From assembly GCA_963843755.1 (NCBI GenBank), contig CAWJLS010000010.1, forward strand, positions 248,001-312,000: a stretch of 64,000 nucleotides of DNA. Reading direction: 5' to 3'. Position 1 is the stretch's first letter; every line of letters begins with the position of its first letter. This DNA is from CAWJLS01 sp963843755. GTDB taxonomy: Bacteria; Acidobacteriota; Thermoanaerobaculia; Multivoradales; DATKCC01. The notes beneath the pieces were generated by a model. That model made no database searches and was not told the DNA's origin. It was given only the letters and a program-made list of their open reading frames with translations. The position numbers and the translations under genes are program-made. This document shows, in pieces, positions 17,361-31,200 of this stretch.

Positions 17361-18280
17361 CACTCCTGCTCCTCGCCCGACGCTTTCACCGCATGGCCGC
17401 CGAACTGGTGGCGCATGGCGGCCAGCAGCTTGTCGGCGTAGGAGGCGTCGAGGCGCGAGCGCAGCCGCTCCTGGAGGGCGAGGGTGATGACCGGGGCCGG
17501 CACGTCGAGGTCGATCGCCTCGAACACGGTCCAGCGCCCCTCCCCCGAGTCGCTGACGTAGGGAGCGATCGCCGAGAGCTCCTGGTCGTCGGCCAGGGCG
17601 CGGGCGATCAGGTCGAGCAGCCAGGAGCGGATGACGCTACCGAACCGCCAGATCTCGGCCACCTGGTGGAGGTCGAGGTCGAGCTCCTTCTTCGCCTCCA
17701 GGACGGCGAAGCCCTCGGCATAGGCCTCCATGGCGCCGTACTCGATGCCGTTGTGGACCATCTTGACGAAATGGCCGGAGCCGGCCGGGCCGACGTGGCC
17801 CCACCCCTTGTCCGGTCCGGGCGCGAGCGTCTCGAGGGCCGGCCGGACGCGCTCGACGGCCTCGTCGTCGCCGCCGACCATCATGCAGTAGCCCTCGGCC
17901 AGCCCCCAGATGCCGCCGCTGGTGCCGACGTCGACGAAGTGGAGCCCGTCGTTCTGCACCCATTCCGCGCGGCGCAGGCTGTCGTGAAAGTTGGAGTTGC
18001 CGCCGTCGATGATCGTGTCGCCCTCGTCCAGATGGGGGAGGAGGTTTTCGATCGTCTGGTCGACCGGGTCGCCGGCGGGGACCATCACCCAGACCACCCG
18101 CGGCGTCTCGAGCGCGCCGGCCAGCTCCTCCAGCGACGAGGCGCCGGTGGCGCCTTTCGCGGCGACCCGGGCGACCGCGTCGTCGCTCAGGTCGTAGGCG
18201 ACCACCTCGTGGCCGCCGCGGAGCAGCCGCTCCACCATGTTCGCTCCCATCTTGCCCAGTCCGATCATTGCCAGCTTCAT
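17360..18280 (-). CDS. gnd: 6-phosphogluconate dehydrogenase, decarboxylating (short GndA/YqeC type)
   Basis: This 306-residue protein matches the short homologues rather than the 470-residue enterobacterial form. The NAD(P) fold begins MKLAMIGLGKMGANMVERLL. The family signatures DTIIDGGNSNFHDSLRRA, FVDVGTSGGIWGLAEGY and GSGHFVKMVHNGIEYGAMEA carry the catalytic Lys and the substrate Asn/His. It oxidatively decarboxylates 6-phosphogluconate to ribulose-5-phosphate. It overlaps zwf by a few bases and the upstream HAD gene by ATGA. Confidence 0.94.
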   Translation of the reverse strand: MKLAMIGLGKMGANMVERLLRGGHEVVAYDLSDDAVARVAAKGATGASSLEELAGALETPRVVWVMVPAGDPVDQTIENLLPHLDEGDTIIDGGNSNFHDSLRRAEWVQNDGLHFVDVGTSGGIWGLAEGYCMMVGGDDEAVERVRPALETLAPGPDKGWGHVGPAGSGHFVKMVHNGIEYGAMEAYAEGFAVLEAKKELDLDLHQVAEIWRFGSVIRSWLLDLIARALADDQELSAIAPYVSDSGEGRWTVFEAIDLDVPAPVITLALQERLRSRLDASYADKLLAAMRHQFGGHAVKASGEEQE

Positions 18281-19053
18281 GTCGATCGCTCCTCGGTTCG
18301 CTCAGTCTTCTTGCCAGATCCCAGCTCTGCGATGCGCCGGTTCACCAGGGTGAGCAGGGCGCCGTGATCCTCGACGAGGGAGCCGGGGTCGAGCTCGTCG
18401 AGCGCTTTGAGATGTTCCAGGGTGAAGGGGGTGGCGACGGCGACCACGTGCATGCCGGCTGCCAGCGCGGCGCGCACCCCCGCGGGGGAGTCCTCGATGA
18501 CCAGGCACTCGCCCGGGGCGACCGCCAGCTCGTCGGCGACCAGGTGGTAGACCTCGGGGTCCGGCTTGGTGTGCTCCACGTCGTCGCGGGTGGCGATCAG
18601 GTCGAAGTCACCGGCGAGGCCGAGGGCGTCGAGGATCGTCCGCGTGCGACGGCGGCTGGAGGTGGTGGCGAGGGCGACCTTCGAGCAGCGTGTGCGGGCC
18701 GTCTCGAGCAGCTCGATGGTCCGCGGCCAGCGGTTTTCCCGCAGCACGTCCGGGTCGTCGATCAGGTGCTCGAAGATCGCCAGCCGGACCAGGACGTAGG
18801 CCTGCCAGGGGTTGGAGACCCCGAGCTCCTTCATCCGGGCGCGGGAGGCCTGCTCCAGGCCGAAACGGCGCATCAGGGTGGAGGCCACCTCGCGGCGGGA
18901 CCGTCCGACCACGTCCTTGTAGCCCTCGATCACCGCGTCGTAGGTCGTGCACGTGGAGCACAGCTCCATCGCCGCCTGGGCGTAGGAGCGGGCCTTGAGC
19001 TTCTCCGTCTGGACGAGGGTGCCGTCGAGATCGAAGATCATGGTGTCGATCAC
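18277..19053 (-). CDS. HAD-superfamily phosphatase/phosphoglucomutase-like hydrolase
   Basis: The protein has about 258 residues. Start is uncertain between GTG 19053 (MIDTMIFDLDGTL) and ATG 19041. All four HAD motifs are present: I FDLDGTLVQT, II TTSSRRR, III lysine in HTKPDPEVY, IV VIEDSPAGVRAAL. A helical cap lies between motifs I and II, as in the CbbY/beta-phosphoglucomutase group. Placed inside the pentose-phosphate operon, it probably acts on a sugar phosphate. ATGA overlap with gnd downstream. Confidence 0.87.
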   Translation of the reverse strand: MIDTMIFDLDGTLVQTEKLKARSYAQAAMELCSTCTTYDAVIEGYKDVVGRSRREVASTLMRRFGLEQASRARMKELGVSNPWQAYVLVRLAIFEHLIDDPDVLRENRWPRTIELLETARTRCSKVALATTSSRRRTRTILDALGLAGDFDLIATRDDVEHTKPDPEVYHLVADELAVAPGECLVIEDSPAGVRAALAAGMHVVAVATPFTLEHLKALDELDPGSLVEDHGALLTLVNRRIAELGSGKKTERTEERST

Positions 19054-19072
19054 GACGACGGCTCGCGGTCGC

Positions 19073-19336
19073 TCATGCCACCTCCCGGCGCTTGGTCCGG
19101 ATGGCGCCGAGCAGCGCTTCGAAGGGCTCGACGAACTTGCGCACGCCGTCCCGCTGGAGCTCTTCGCAGAGCTCGTCCAGGTCGATCCCCAGGCCGTCGA
19201 GGGCGGCGAGGTCCAGGCCGGCACGGTCCGGGTCGTCGACCAGGTCTTCGAGCTCGCCACTCGCGAGCATGCCCCGGCGGATCATGTCCAGCCAGACGGA
19301 CTGACCGCGCTGGTGCAGCTCCTGGAGCTTCGTCAT
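19073..19336 (-). pseudogene. Internally deleted transaldolase remnant (ORF still open)
   Basis: An 87-residue ORF is preceded by AAGGAGG at good spacing. Residues 1-33 (LHQRGQSVWLDMIRRGMLASGELEDLV) match the extreme N-terminus of transaldolases. Residues about 48-80 (LGIDLDELCEELQRDGVRKF..PFEALLGAI) match the extreme C-terminus. The roughly 250 residues between them, including the barrel and the Schiff-base lysine, are missing, so it cannot be a working transaldolase. It heads the pentose-phosphate operon where an intact tal is expected. The frame and ribosome-binding site are preserved, so it may still be translated as a small protein. Confidence 0.7.
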
Positions 19337-19485
19337 TCTGCCTCCTTCGTCGCTGTCGGGTTCGAGGGCGGCGTCCCGGAGTCCCCGGGTACGCCCTGCC
19401 ACTTCCCGAAGGGAAGGATGCGAAAACCCTGCCGCCCGGCCGGACCAGGAGGCGAAAGGAGCCGACAGAGGTCGGGCCCAACGAA

Positions 19486-19517
19486 AAACGGGGAGCCCCG
19501 TCGGAGGCTCCCCGTTT
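19486..19517 (-). terminator. Intrinsic terminator of the dsbA-like gene
   Basis: A 12-bp perfect stem (AAACGGGGAGCC paired with GGCTCCCCGTTT) encloses an 8-base loop. On the minus strand the stem is followed by TTTTTCGTT. It lies 22 bases beyond the stop of the thiol-disulfide protein. Confidence 0.88.
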
Positions 19518-19539
19518 CCCGTCATCGATGGCGCGAGGG

Positions 19540-20529
19540 CTACTTGCCGCCCTTGTCGTCCATCGCGGCGTCGCCGCCCATGTCCTTCATGTCCTTGCCT
19601 CCGGTCGCCGCCTGGATGATCGGCTCGAAGGCGGTGATCGGCTGCGCGCCGTTCAGGAACTGGCCGTTGACGAAGAAGCCGGGGGTGCCCTGGACGCCGA
19701 GCTCCTGGCCCAGCGCCTGCTCCTTCTGCACCACCTCGTCGGCGTGCTTGTGGGCGTCCGAGCTGTCGTCGGAAGCGCAGGTCTGCCAGGCGTCGAGGTC
19801 GATGCCGGAATCCGCCAGGAACTCCTTGCTCTTGGCGATCACGTTGTCCGGGTTGATGTCCTTCTGGTTGCCGAAGTAGGAGTCGTGGAGCGTCCAGAAG
19901 GCGTCCGGGCTCTGCTCGGCGGCGCACTCGGCGGCGATGGCGGCCGGGTGGGCCCAGGGGTGGATCCGGTCGAGCGGGAAGTACTTGAAGACGAACTTCA
20001 CGTCGTTCGGGTACTTGTCGAGGATCTGCTCCACGGTCTGGGCGCCGCGCGAGCAGTAGGGGCACTGGAAGTCGGAGAACTCGACGATGGTCACGGGCGC
20101 GTCCGCGTTGCCGCGGAACGGCTTCCCTTCGACGGCGCTGGCCAGCTTCGCCTCACGCTCCTCGGCCTCCTTGGCCTTTGCGGCGGCGATCTCGTCGGCG
20201 CTCTTCGAAACGTCGATCGCCGGGCCGGCGACCAGCCACAGCTTGGTGTCGTCGGACGAGACCAGGAAGACCTGGGAGCGGCCCTGGACGTTCAGGGTGC
20301 CCTGCTCGAGGCCGGGGAACTCGGTGGCCTCGAAGTCGCCGAGGGTGGCGCTCATCTGGCCGAGCTGGGGAAAGGAGCTCTGGAGGTTGGCAAGGATCTT
20401 CTCTTTGCGGGCGTCGGAGTTGTCGACGCTCATCCCCTTGTCCTTGTCCTTCATGTCCTGGGCGCAGGCGATGTTGGCGAGCGGCAACAGCGCCAGAACC
20501 AGTGCGAACGGGGCGACCAGCTTTCTCAT
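19540..20529 (-). CDS. Exported DsbA-like thioredoxin-fold oxidoreductase
   Basis: The protein has 329 residues from ATG 20529. It has a signal peptide, MRKLVAPFALVLALLPLANI with cleavage near ACAQ. An N-terminal region of about 90 residues (ILANLQSSFPQLGQMSATLGDFEATEFPGL) resembles the DsbC/G-type or DUF4388-like leader found before such domains. The DSBA-like thioredoxin domain follows, with the CPYC active site in VEFSDFQCPYCSRGAQ and the cis-proline in GVQGTPGFFVNGQ. The C-terminal tail is Met/Asp/Lys/Gly-rich (DMKDMGGDAAMDDKGGK). It probably forms or isomerises disulfides in the periplasm. Monocistronic, with its own terminator. Confidence 0.92.
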   Translation of the reverse strand: MRKLVAPFALVLALLPLANIACAQDMKDKDKGMSVDNSDARKEKILANLQSSFPQLGQMSATLGDFEATEFPGLEQGTLNVQGRSQVFLVSSDDTKLWLVAGPAIDVSKSADEIAAAKAKEAEEREAKLASAVEGKPFRGNADAPVTIVEFSDFQCPYCSRGAQTVEQILDKYPNDVKFVFKYFPLDRIHPWAHPAAIAAECAAEQSPDAFWTLHDSYFGNQKDINPDNVIAKSKEFLADSGIDLDAWQTCASDDSSDAHKHADEVVQKEQALGQELGVQGTPGFFVNGQFLNGAQPITAFEPIIQAATGGKDMKDMGGDAAMDDKGGK

Positions 20530-20820
20530 CGTCGTGTTTCTCCTCGGTCGTGGGTGAACAGGTGTTCCGATCAGGCCCACCCGGATCCACCCGGATCCAC
20601 CCGGAGGGGGAGAGCCTCAGTCTCTTGGGTCATGAGCGACGCCGCCCGCACGAATCCGTCGCGGCGGGCGAATCGCCTGGCATGCTTCAACAGCGAGGGC
20701 GCCGCGGATGTTCCGGGCAGTCACTACCCCCACATCCTTTTAGTGTACGCGACAACCAGGCCGGGACGGTATCGGCCGGCCGGGACGGCGCCGGGGTCCG
20801 CTTCGGGTAGGCTTGCCAGC

Positions 20821-21642
20821 ATGGCTGACCTCACCGGCAAGACCCTGTTCATCACCGGCGCGAGCCGCGGCATCGGCAAGGCCATCGCCCTGCGCGCCGC
20901 CCGCGACGGCGCCAACATCGCGATCGCGGCGAAGACCGTCGTCCCACACCCGAAGCTGCCCGGCACGATCTTCACCGCCGCCGCCGAGATCGAGGAGGCC
21001 GGCGGCCGGGCGCTGGCGATCCGGACCGACATCCGGGACGAGGAGCAGGTGGCCGCGGCGCTCGAGCAGGCCGCCGGCGAGCTCGGCGGGATCGACATCC
21101 TGGTCAACAACGCGAGCGCCATCTTCCTCGCTCCGGCCGAGGCGACGCCGATGAAGCGCTACGACCTGATGCAGGCGGTCAACGCGCGCGGCACCTTCCT
21201 GTGCTCGAAGCTCGCCGTGCCGTACCTCGAGCGGGCCGAGAACCCGCACATCCTGACCCTCTCGCCGCCGCTCAACCTGAAGCCGAAGTGGTTCGCCGGG
21301 CACACCGCCTACACCATGGCGAAGTACGGCATGTCGATGACCGTCCTCGGCCTGGCCGAAGAGCTGCGCGCCGCCGGCATCGCGGTCAACGCCCTGTGGC
21401 CGGCCACCGCCATCGACACGGCGGCCCTGCGCATGCTGGGCGGCGTCGTCACCCCGGAGCAGACCCGGACACCCGAGATCGTCGCCGACGCGGCCCACGC
21501 CATCCTGACCCGTCCGAGCCGCGAGCACACGGGCCACTTCCACGTCGACGAGGAGGTGCTCCGGGCCGAAGGGGTCGACGACCTGGACCGCTACGCCGTC
21601 GAGCCGGGGCATGCGCTCTATCCGGATTTCTTCCTCGGGTAG
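20821..21642 (+). CDS. Short-chain dehydrogenase/reductase (HSDL2-like)
   Basis: This 273-residue SDR protein has the cofactor motif TGASRGIGKAIAL, the NNAS motif (LVNNASAIF) and the catalytic YxxxK as YTMAK. An extended segment (KTVVPHPKLPGTIFTAAAEIE) after beta-2 and the serine-rich TLSPPLNLKPKWFAGHTAY are characteristic of the hydroxysteroid-dehydrogenase-like-2 group. The substrate is unknown; a fatty-acyl or other hydrophobic hydroxy/keto compound is likely. Divergent from the dsbA-like gene across about 290 bases that hold short CACCCGGATC direct repeats (about 20577-20605). Confidence 0.9.
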   Translation: MADLTGKTLFITGASRGIGKAIALRAARDGANIAIAAKTVVPHPKLPGTIFTAAAEIEEAGGRALAIRTDIRDEEQVAAALEQAAGELGGIDILVNNASAIFLAPAEATPMKRYDLMQAVNARGTFLCSKLAVPYLERAENPHILTLSPPLNLKPKWFAGHTAYTMAKYGMSMTVLGLAEELRAAGIAVNALWPATAIDTAALRMLGGVVTPEQTRTPEIVADAAHAILTRPSREHTGHFHVDEEVLRAEGVDDLDRYAVEPGHALYPDFFLG

Positions 21643-21660
21643 GTAGAGAGAGGACCGCCC

Positions 21661-25482
<3,822 letters not shown>

Positions 25483-25775
25483 CCGCCAATCCTACACGGG
25501 ACGCGCCAGCAAGGGGTCGGTTTCCGGCGGAACGAGTTTCGCCGGCGGGTGACCCCTGCCAGCGACCACGGCTCAACCTTGGAGGCGCCGATGGTGTCAA
25601 ACAGGTCGAGGCGAACGGAGGAGGAGCCACGCGCAAGGAGAGGCCAGAGCAGGTCGAGACATCGAGCGGCAGCTTGCTTCGCTCGGCTCGCATCGTCCAG
25701 ACCTGGAAGAGGTTGTCCGGGGCGCGATCCTTCCTCTCCAGCAGGGCTTGGTGGGAGTCCACCGACGGGGAGACG

Positions 25776-26726
25776 ATGGGCACGGGAGCGGTTGCCCTGG
25801 TCGTCGCGCTTTGCGCTCCGATCGAGGCGACCCTGTGGGGGCAGGGCTGGGGGGTGCTGGGAGTCCGTCGCATCCGAGCGGTCCCTGGTGGCGTGGTCGC
25901 GGCAGCGCTCGTCCTGGCATGGGTGGCCGGTGCGTGGTACTTCGGCCACCACTTCCGCCGCAGGGTCTCCGAACCGGTCGGGTTGCGAAGCTGGCTCCGT
26001 GTCGTGCGACCGGTCGTCTTGGGGTTCCCCGGGCTCGGGATCGCTTCGATCGTGCTCTGGCAGCGGTTGACGGCTCGTCCGTCCCGTTGGACCGTTCGGA
26101 CGGGCGCAGTCGCCCGGCCCTCCGTCGTCGGGAGCCCATCGTCCGGAGATCGTTCTGCGCTTCCGGTGTTGTCCGAACGGAGCGGGGTGAGCTTCTGGGT
26201 CGGTGGAATCGCCGTCCTGCTGTTCGCGGTCGTCTGGCTGGCCGCGCCCAGTGAGCCGTCGCCGGCCCGTCGTCAAGCGCTCTTCGCCGTCGCGGGCGGC
26301 CTCCACTGTGTGGCATTGGCTGGAACGATCTCGTCCACTGCGGGCCTCCGAGCCCGCGGTGGATCGCGGGCCACCTACCTGCTCGCCGCGTTCTGGCTCC
26401 TGCCGATGCCGTTCGCCCTGGGCGGCTTGACCTTTCTCCTCCTCGACCTCAAGAGCGGTCGGAACGAGACGCTGACCTGGGCGGCTTTCGCTCGACACAA
26501 CCAGCCGGGCCGGCTCGCAACGTGGACCCGGATGGAGCGCGAAGCCCGGACTGTCTGGCGCCGGAGCCGATGGGTGGCAACGTTGGAATCGACCGATGGG
26601 ACGAACCTCCGGCCCATCTCCGACGACGATCGATCGAGATCTCCTGCGGTGGAGCGGCGTCAAGCTTTGCCTCCTCTTGGCCGATGGAGTCGGTCTCGGT
26701 TGGGGGCTCGTGCGCCTGTTCGGTGA
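25776..26726 (+). CDS. Polytopic membrane protein 1 of the accessory island
   Basis: The protein has 316 residues from ATG 25776, preceded by GGGGAG at 4 bases; the frame is open further upstream but shadow-like. About six hydrophobic helices are seen, the last ending LLPMPFALGGLTFLLLDLKSG...WAAF. The PFALGG....DLK...WAA pattern recurs in the next protein, so the two are paralogues. The last 45 residues overlap the next ORF by 131 bases and look like noncoding translation, so the two ORFs may be one gene split by a frameshift. Function unknown. The 290 bases between it and the helicase gene hold the presumed promoter and nothing else that I recognise. Confidence 0.6.
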   Translation: MGTGAVALVVALCAPIEATLWGQGWGVLGVRRIRAVPGGVVAAALVLAWVAGAWYFGHHFRRRVSEPVGLRSWLRVVRPVVLGFPGLGIASIVLWQRLTARPSRWTVRTGAVARPSVVGSPSSGDRSALPVLSERSGVSFWVGGIAVLLFAVVWLAAPSEPSPARRQALFAVAGGLHCVALAGTISSTAGLRARGGSRATYLLAAFWLLPMPFALGGLTFLLLDLKSGRNETLTWAAFARHNQPGRLATWTRMEREARTVWRRSRWVATLESTDGTNLRPISDDDRSRSPAVERRQALPPLGRWSRSRLGARAPVR

Positions 26727-27387
26727 CGGCCGCGCGGCTCTCGTGGCCTTCGGAGCGATGGTTCTCGTGGCGCTCGTGGGGGTCGGGGGATGTCTCGTGG
26801 TCGTCTTGGTGGGCCATCTGGAGGCGGCACTTCACTTGATCCCGCCGCCCGCGCACCTGGGGGCGCTGCGACAGGTCTGGAGTGGCGCGGTAGGGGGCAG
26901 TCTGCTGGTTCTGGGAAGTGCCGTGGGAAGGGCTTTGGCGACAGGGCAACACGGAGCGGCGGGGCTCCTCTTGGTGTACGGATCGCAGCTCGCGACGGTG
27001 GTGCTGGCCCTTCTCATGACGCTCCAGGTGCCGTTCGCCTTGGGGGGCTCCGGTGGCTTCGACCTCAAGCTCGTGTGGGCCGCGCTCTTCCTCCTTCTCA
27101 TGGTTGCGGGGGGAGCCCTCGAGGTTTCCGGCGGTGCGGCGACGATCTTCCTCTTTCTGACCCTGGGTTCGCCTCTGTGGCACGGCCTCTTCCTGCTTGC
27201 TACGCGCAACCGGGTCGACCGGTGGTTCGAGGTGGGTGGCGAGACCGGGCTCGATCGCCGGGCCGTGGTCGGCCGCCGGGCCTTGTTGTTCCGGGTGACG
27301 GTCGCTTTCCCCTTGGGCGGGCTGGCGGTGCCGTGGTGGTTGCACCTGCGGCAGGGGCAGATCGGAGCCCCTGAGGATGAGCGATGA
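26596..27387 (+). CDS. Polytopic membrane protein 2 of the accessory island
   Basis: This 263-residue protein has about seven hydrophobic helices, including ALVAFGAMVLVALVGVGGCL and SQLATVVLALLMTLQVPFAL. It ends with FPLGGLAVPWWLHLRQGQ. The GGLAVP(W/L)W end motif also closes the third protein and the giant protein downstream. Start uncertain: the ATG at 26596 has only a weak ribosome-binding site and lies within the preceding ORF. ATGA overlap with the next gene. No family recognised. Confidence 0.65.
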   Translation: MGRTSGPSPTTIDRDLLRWSGVKLCLLLADGVGLGWGLVRLFGDGRAALVAFGAMVLVALVGVGGCLVVVLVGHLEAALHLIPPPAHLGALRQVWSGAVGGSLLVLGSAVGRALATGQHGAAGLLLVYGSQLATVVLALLMTLQVPFALGGSGGFDLKLVWAALFLLLMVAGGALEVSGGAATIFLFLTLGSPLWHGLFLLATRNRVDRWFEVGGETGLDRRAVVGRRALLFRVTVAFPLGGLAVPWWLHLRQGQIGAPEDER

Positions 27388-28280
27388 GGAGCGAAGCCTC
27401 CCAACTCAAAGCCGACCGCGAAACGCCCGAGCGTCTCCTGCGGGTGCAGCGATCGTGGGCCCGGGGCTGGCAGAAGGGGGCGGTCAATGTCCTGTTCGAC
27501 AATCCGCAGCGGACCTGCTTCTTTGTCGCCACGTTGCTGGCAATGGTGTTGGTGGTGGTGGACTCGGCGTGGTGGTCTCGCCGTGGCCAGCAACCAGAGG
27601 TCGTCGAATGGCGGGCGTATCGGGCCGTCTGTGGCCGCAGGCAGGTCTTCCGGCGGCGGAGCCGCCTACCGGAGCCTCGTTGGGCCTACGGGGCCGATTT
27701 CCTGGCGGGCACCGGATGGGTCGGCCTGCTGAGCGCGCTCGGCGGCGAGGTCGGCCTTGCCGTCGCAGGGGGATCGGCCGAGCTTCTCGGGCGCGGTCTT
27801 GCGATCGGGGCTGGCGTCGCGTTCGCTCTCACTGGTACTCGGATTCAGCTTCGGGCCACGTTCCCCAGTCTTCCAGGGAGGAGCGAGCAGGATGACCGGT
27901 TCTCGCTGATCCTCTTCGTCGGCTTCCTGGTCCTGGCGGGGCTCGGGTTGTGGCTGATGAACGGGGGGGCTGTCGACTCAGCGGTGCGGGTGGCAGCTCT
28001 CGTGGTGGTGATCGTTCCTGCTCTCGGTCCGCTCCGCGCCCTGGGACTGGCCCGATCCGCCATCGAGCCCTGCTCGCCGGCTCAGATCCTCGCCTGCCGA
28101 GCTCCCTGGGAGGTCCGGCTTCGGGTCGCGGCGCTTGGGGCTTCGGCGACCCTGCCGTTCGGCGGGCTGGCCGTCCCGTTGTGGAGAACGCTCCGGCGTG
28201 ACTTGCGAAGCGCGGCGCCTGCGGTGGAGGGGAACCAGCTCGCCATCCGGAGCGAAGGCTCCTCAATGGATGGCGCATGA
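27384..28280 (+). CDS. Polytopic membrane protein 3 of the accessory island
   Basis: This 298-residue protein has a charged N-terminus of about 45 residues, then helices at TCFFVATLLAMVLVVVDSAW, WVGLLSALGGEVGLAVAGG, LILFVGFLVLAGLGLWLM and VAALVVVIVPALGPLRALGL. A final segment (GASATLPFGGLAVPLWRTLRRD) carries the shared GGLAVP motif. It is coupled to protein 2 by ATGA and lies 9 bases before the giant gene, so all four are probably one operon. Function unknown. Confidence 0.7.
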   Translation: MRSEASQLKADRETPERLLRVQRSWARGWQKGAVNVLFDNPQRTCFFVATLLAMVLVVVDSAWWSRRGQQPEVVEWRAYRAVCGRRQVFRRRSRLPEPRWAYGADFLAGTGWVGLLSALGGEVGLAVAGGSAELLGRGLAIGAGVAFALTGTRIQLRATFPSLPGRSEQDDRFSLILFVGFLVLAGLGLWLMNGGAVDSAVRVAALVVVIVPALGPLRALGLARSAIEPCSPAQILACRAPWEVRLRVAALGASATLPFGGLAVPLWRTLRRDLRSAAPAVEGNQLAIRSEGSSMDGA

Positions 28281-28289
28281 GGGGGACAG

Positions 28290-31200
28290 ATGTCTGAGAG
28301 CTCGATGAGTGGCGTTCGGTCGGATCTGGCAGGGCGGCGGAGAGCCGTGGTCTCGGAGCCCAGGCGCTATCTTTTCCGACACCTCCTGATGCATCTGGAG
28401 GGCGTGACGTCGCCGGATCGTGTCCGGGCGCTCCTGGACAAGCTCGAGGGCGATGAGTTTCTGGCCAAGCAGGCGAGCCAGCCGGACGGTTTCGAGGCCT
28501 GTGCTCGCCAGCTCGAACGCTACGTGCTGCCGGCGACCGTCCGCAGCGGCGACTGGCGGCGCTTCTTCCGCTATCTGCTCACCGCGGTCACCCTGAGACG
28601 CCTCGGGCGGACCCTCGACGATCCGACGATTCTCCGGGCGCTGGCGCGGAGCGGACGGTTGCCGCTTGCCGAAGCGTTCGTCGATCGACTGCCGTCGTCA
28701 CCGGACCGTGCACGGGGGTGGGCGGTGCTCGCTTCGATCACTCCTCCCACCGCCCCGGAGTTCGGACGCCTGGCCGAGGCCCTTCGGCGAGAGCTGGACA
28801 AGCTGCCCGGCAGCGCGGAGGCGAGCGCCGGAGAATCGATCGAGGCGTGGACCGGCGCTCTGGAGACGGCGGCACGCCTTCTCGCGCCGCGCCTTCGCGC
28901 CCGATGGAGTGAGTGGATCGGACGCCTGGCGCCATGGCCCGACCGTGCGGACCGGGTACGGGTCGCGGTGGCCGAAGGCTTCTTCGATGCCGGAGAGCCG
29001 GATGCATCCGAGCTGTGGAAGGTTCTCGCCGCGGTCGAGGATCGGAAGTCGCTGGTCGAGCTTCTGCCCGACCGACTCGCCGATCGGGTGGCCGGCGGAG
29101 GGTTGGAACGGGGCGCGGTCCTCCGGGAGCGACTGGGCGGCGCCGGCGACGACGAGCGCCTCCTCTGGGCGATCGGCTTGGCGTCTCTGGCCGGTTGTGA
29201 GCGGAGCCCGGAGCGGGAGTGGCGAAAGCTCCGCATCGCCCTCGGAGCGCCGCGCTGGGATGAGGAGCTTCTCGAGCGGGGAGCGAAGACCTGGCCTCGG
29301 CTGGCCGAAGAGGACCTCCGCGAGGTCGCTTCCAAGCTGTCCAGCCCCGACCTCCACGCCCTGTTGCGGGTCCTGGTGCTCGAAGGACGGCGCGACCGTG
29401 CCTCGTTCCGTTCGACCCTCACCCTCCTGGACGACCCGAGCACCGGGGAACGGCAGCTCTCCCTCTACCTGCGTGCTCTCGTCGCGGCCCCGGACGAGCT
29501 CTCGCGCGAGGTTCGTTCCCGTGTCAAGAGTCTCCTGGTCCACCTGGCCGACGTCCAGTACGCCGTGCCTCCCGAGGACCTGTCCCGGGCTCTGGACCTC
29601 ACCGCGGCCCTCCTGCCGCGCCGGCTCCGGCGGGTGATCGATGGTGCGCTCTCGGCTCCGGGCAGTGGAGGGCAGGTTCTGCTGACCGTGGCCGGAAGGG
29701 CCGAGGATGAGCGACTGCTCTCCGAGCTCCTCGAGCGTGCGGAGACGTACGCCGCGCTGGCCGCTGCCGATGCCGCGGAAGGGTTCGAGCTGCGGGAAAA
29801 GGCCTTGGTCCTGCTCTGCTGCCGGGTCATGGAACGGGGCGCGGATCTCCAAGTGCTCGAGGGTGTCGCCGGTCGTCTGCTGCCCGAGGAAGAGGACCGA
29901 CTGAGAGAGCGCGTGGCACGGCTCCTCTCGCGGAGCGCGAGCGAGCAGCGGCGGGAGCTCGCCGGGGTGGTCTGCTCCGGCATTCGTGAGCCGGCCCTCC
30001 GGCTACGGGTCCGACTCGAGACCTTGCCTGAGGATGCCGACCCGGGCGGTCTGGTCGCTCCTGGAAGCCTCTACCGGGTCGCTGCCCGGTGGCCGCCCGT
30101 GGAGGACGCCCTCCGGGCTCTGGGAGCCCTTTTGGAGGAGCCCCGCCGGCCGGCTCGGCTGGCGGGAGAGCACCTCGGGGAAATTCAGAACCTGGGGAGG
30201 AAGGTCGAGGCCTTGGCAGACGTGGCGCGCCACGCCCTCGCGTTCCAGGCGAAGAGGTTCCAGCCGATGCGGCAGGATCGGCCGGCTGCCCTTCTGCCCC
30301 TGAAAGAGGCCCTCGGGGTGGTCGAATCCGACCGATGGCTGGTCTCCCTGACGCCGGAGCTCGTCCGGCTCGGCGCTCATCTCGGGCTGCGTCAGGCGGT
30401 GGCTGAGGTCCAAGAGGCCGTGGAGCGGGTGAGCGCGTTCGACTCGGTGGAGCCCACGGACCGGGTTGCGATCCTGGTCGAGATCCTGGCGGGGATCGAG
30501 GGTCCGTTCGTCGGCGAAGAGCCTGGAGCGCCGCTCGGCCATGTTCGGCGTACCAAGAGGCGACGCGGTGCGCGCGAGCTTCTCCTCTGGTTGGCCCACT
30601 TTCCGGAGAGGGCCGGCGAGACACCTCATGGGCTGTTCCTGCGGTCCGCGTGGCATCGCCTGCTTCCCGTGCTCGTCGCCATCTGGGAGCGACGCGAGCG
30701 GCGCGCCGGTCGCTCGCCGAGACCGAGCGGGTGGCTCGACCGCGTTCGGCCCGGTGTGCGCGGGGCCCTTGAGGAGTCGGCTCGTTTCGTGGGGAGCCAG
30801 TGCCCGGGTCGTCGTCCGGTGTTCGACCTCTGCCTGGAGGGAACGGAGGAACGTCTCGCGGTGGCGACGGAGCTCTTGGCAGGAGGGCATGGGGCGCGGG
30901 ACGCTGACACGGTGTGCGCCCTGGCATGGCTCCTCGCCGACGAGAGGCCCGAGATCGTACCGGGGCTCGTCGCCCGGCTCGATCCGGGGGAGTCCCGCGA
31001 CTGCGTCGCGCTGGAGTTGGTTCGGCACGCTCCGCTCCCTCTTGCGTCCGCCGGTGAGCTTCTTCGGTTGCTCTCGACCGGAGAGGGCGGCTCACGGGAG
31101 TGGGGTGACGTGTGGCTCGGCCTGCGGTATCCGGGGGCGTCACGGGACTGCAAGAGGTGGAGCGCCGCCGTGGCCGCCCTCGTGGCCCGGGACCGGATCG

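Noticed and set aside
20577..20605. CACCCGGATC direct repeats as an operator array
   Set aside because: Only two to three imperfect units next to a G-run and no link to a promoter; too weak to call.
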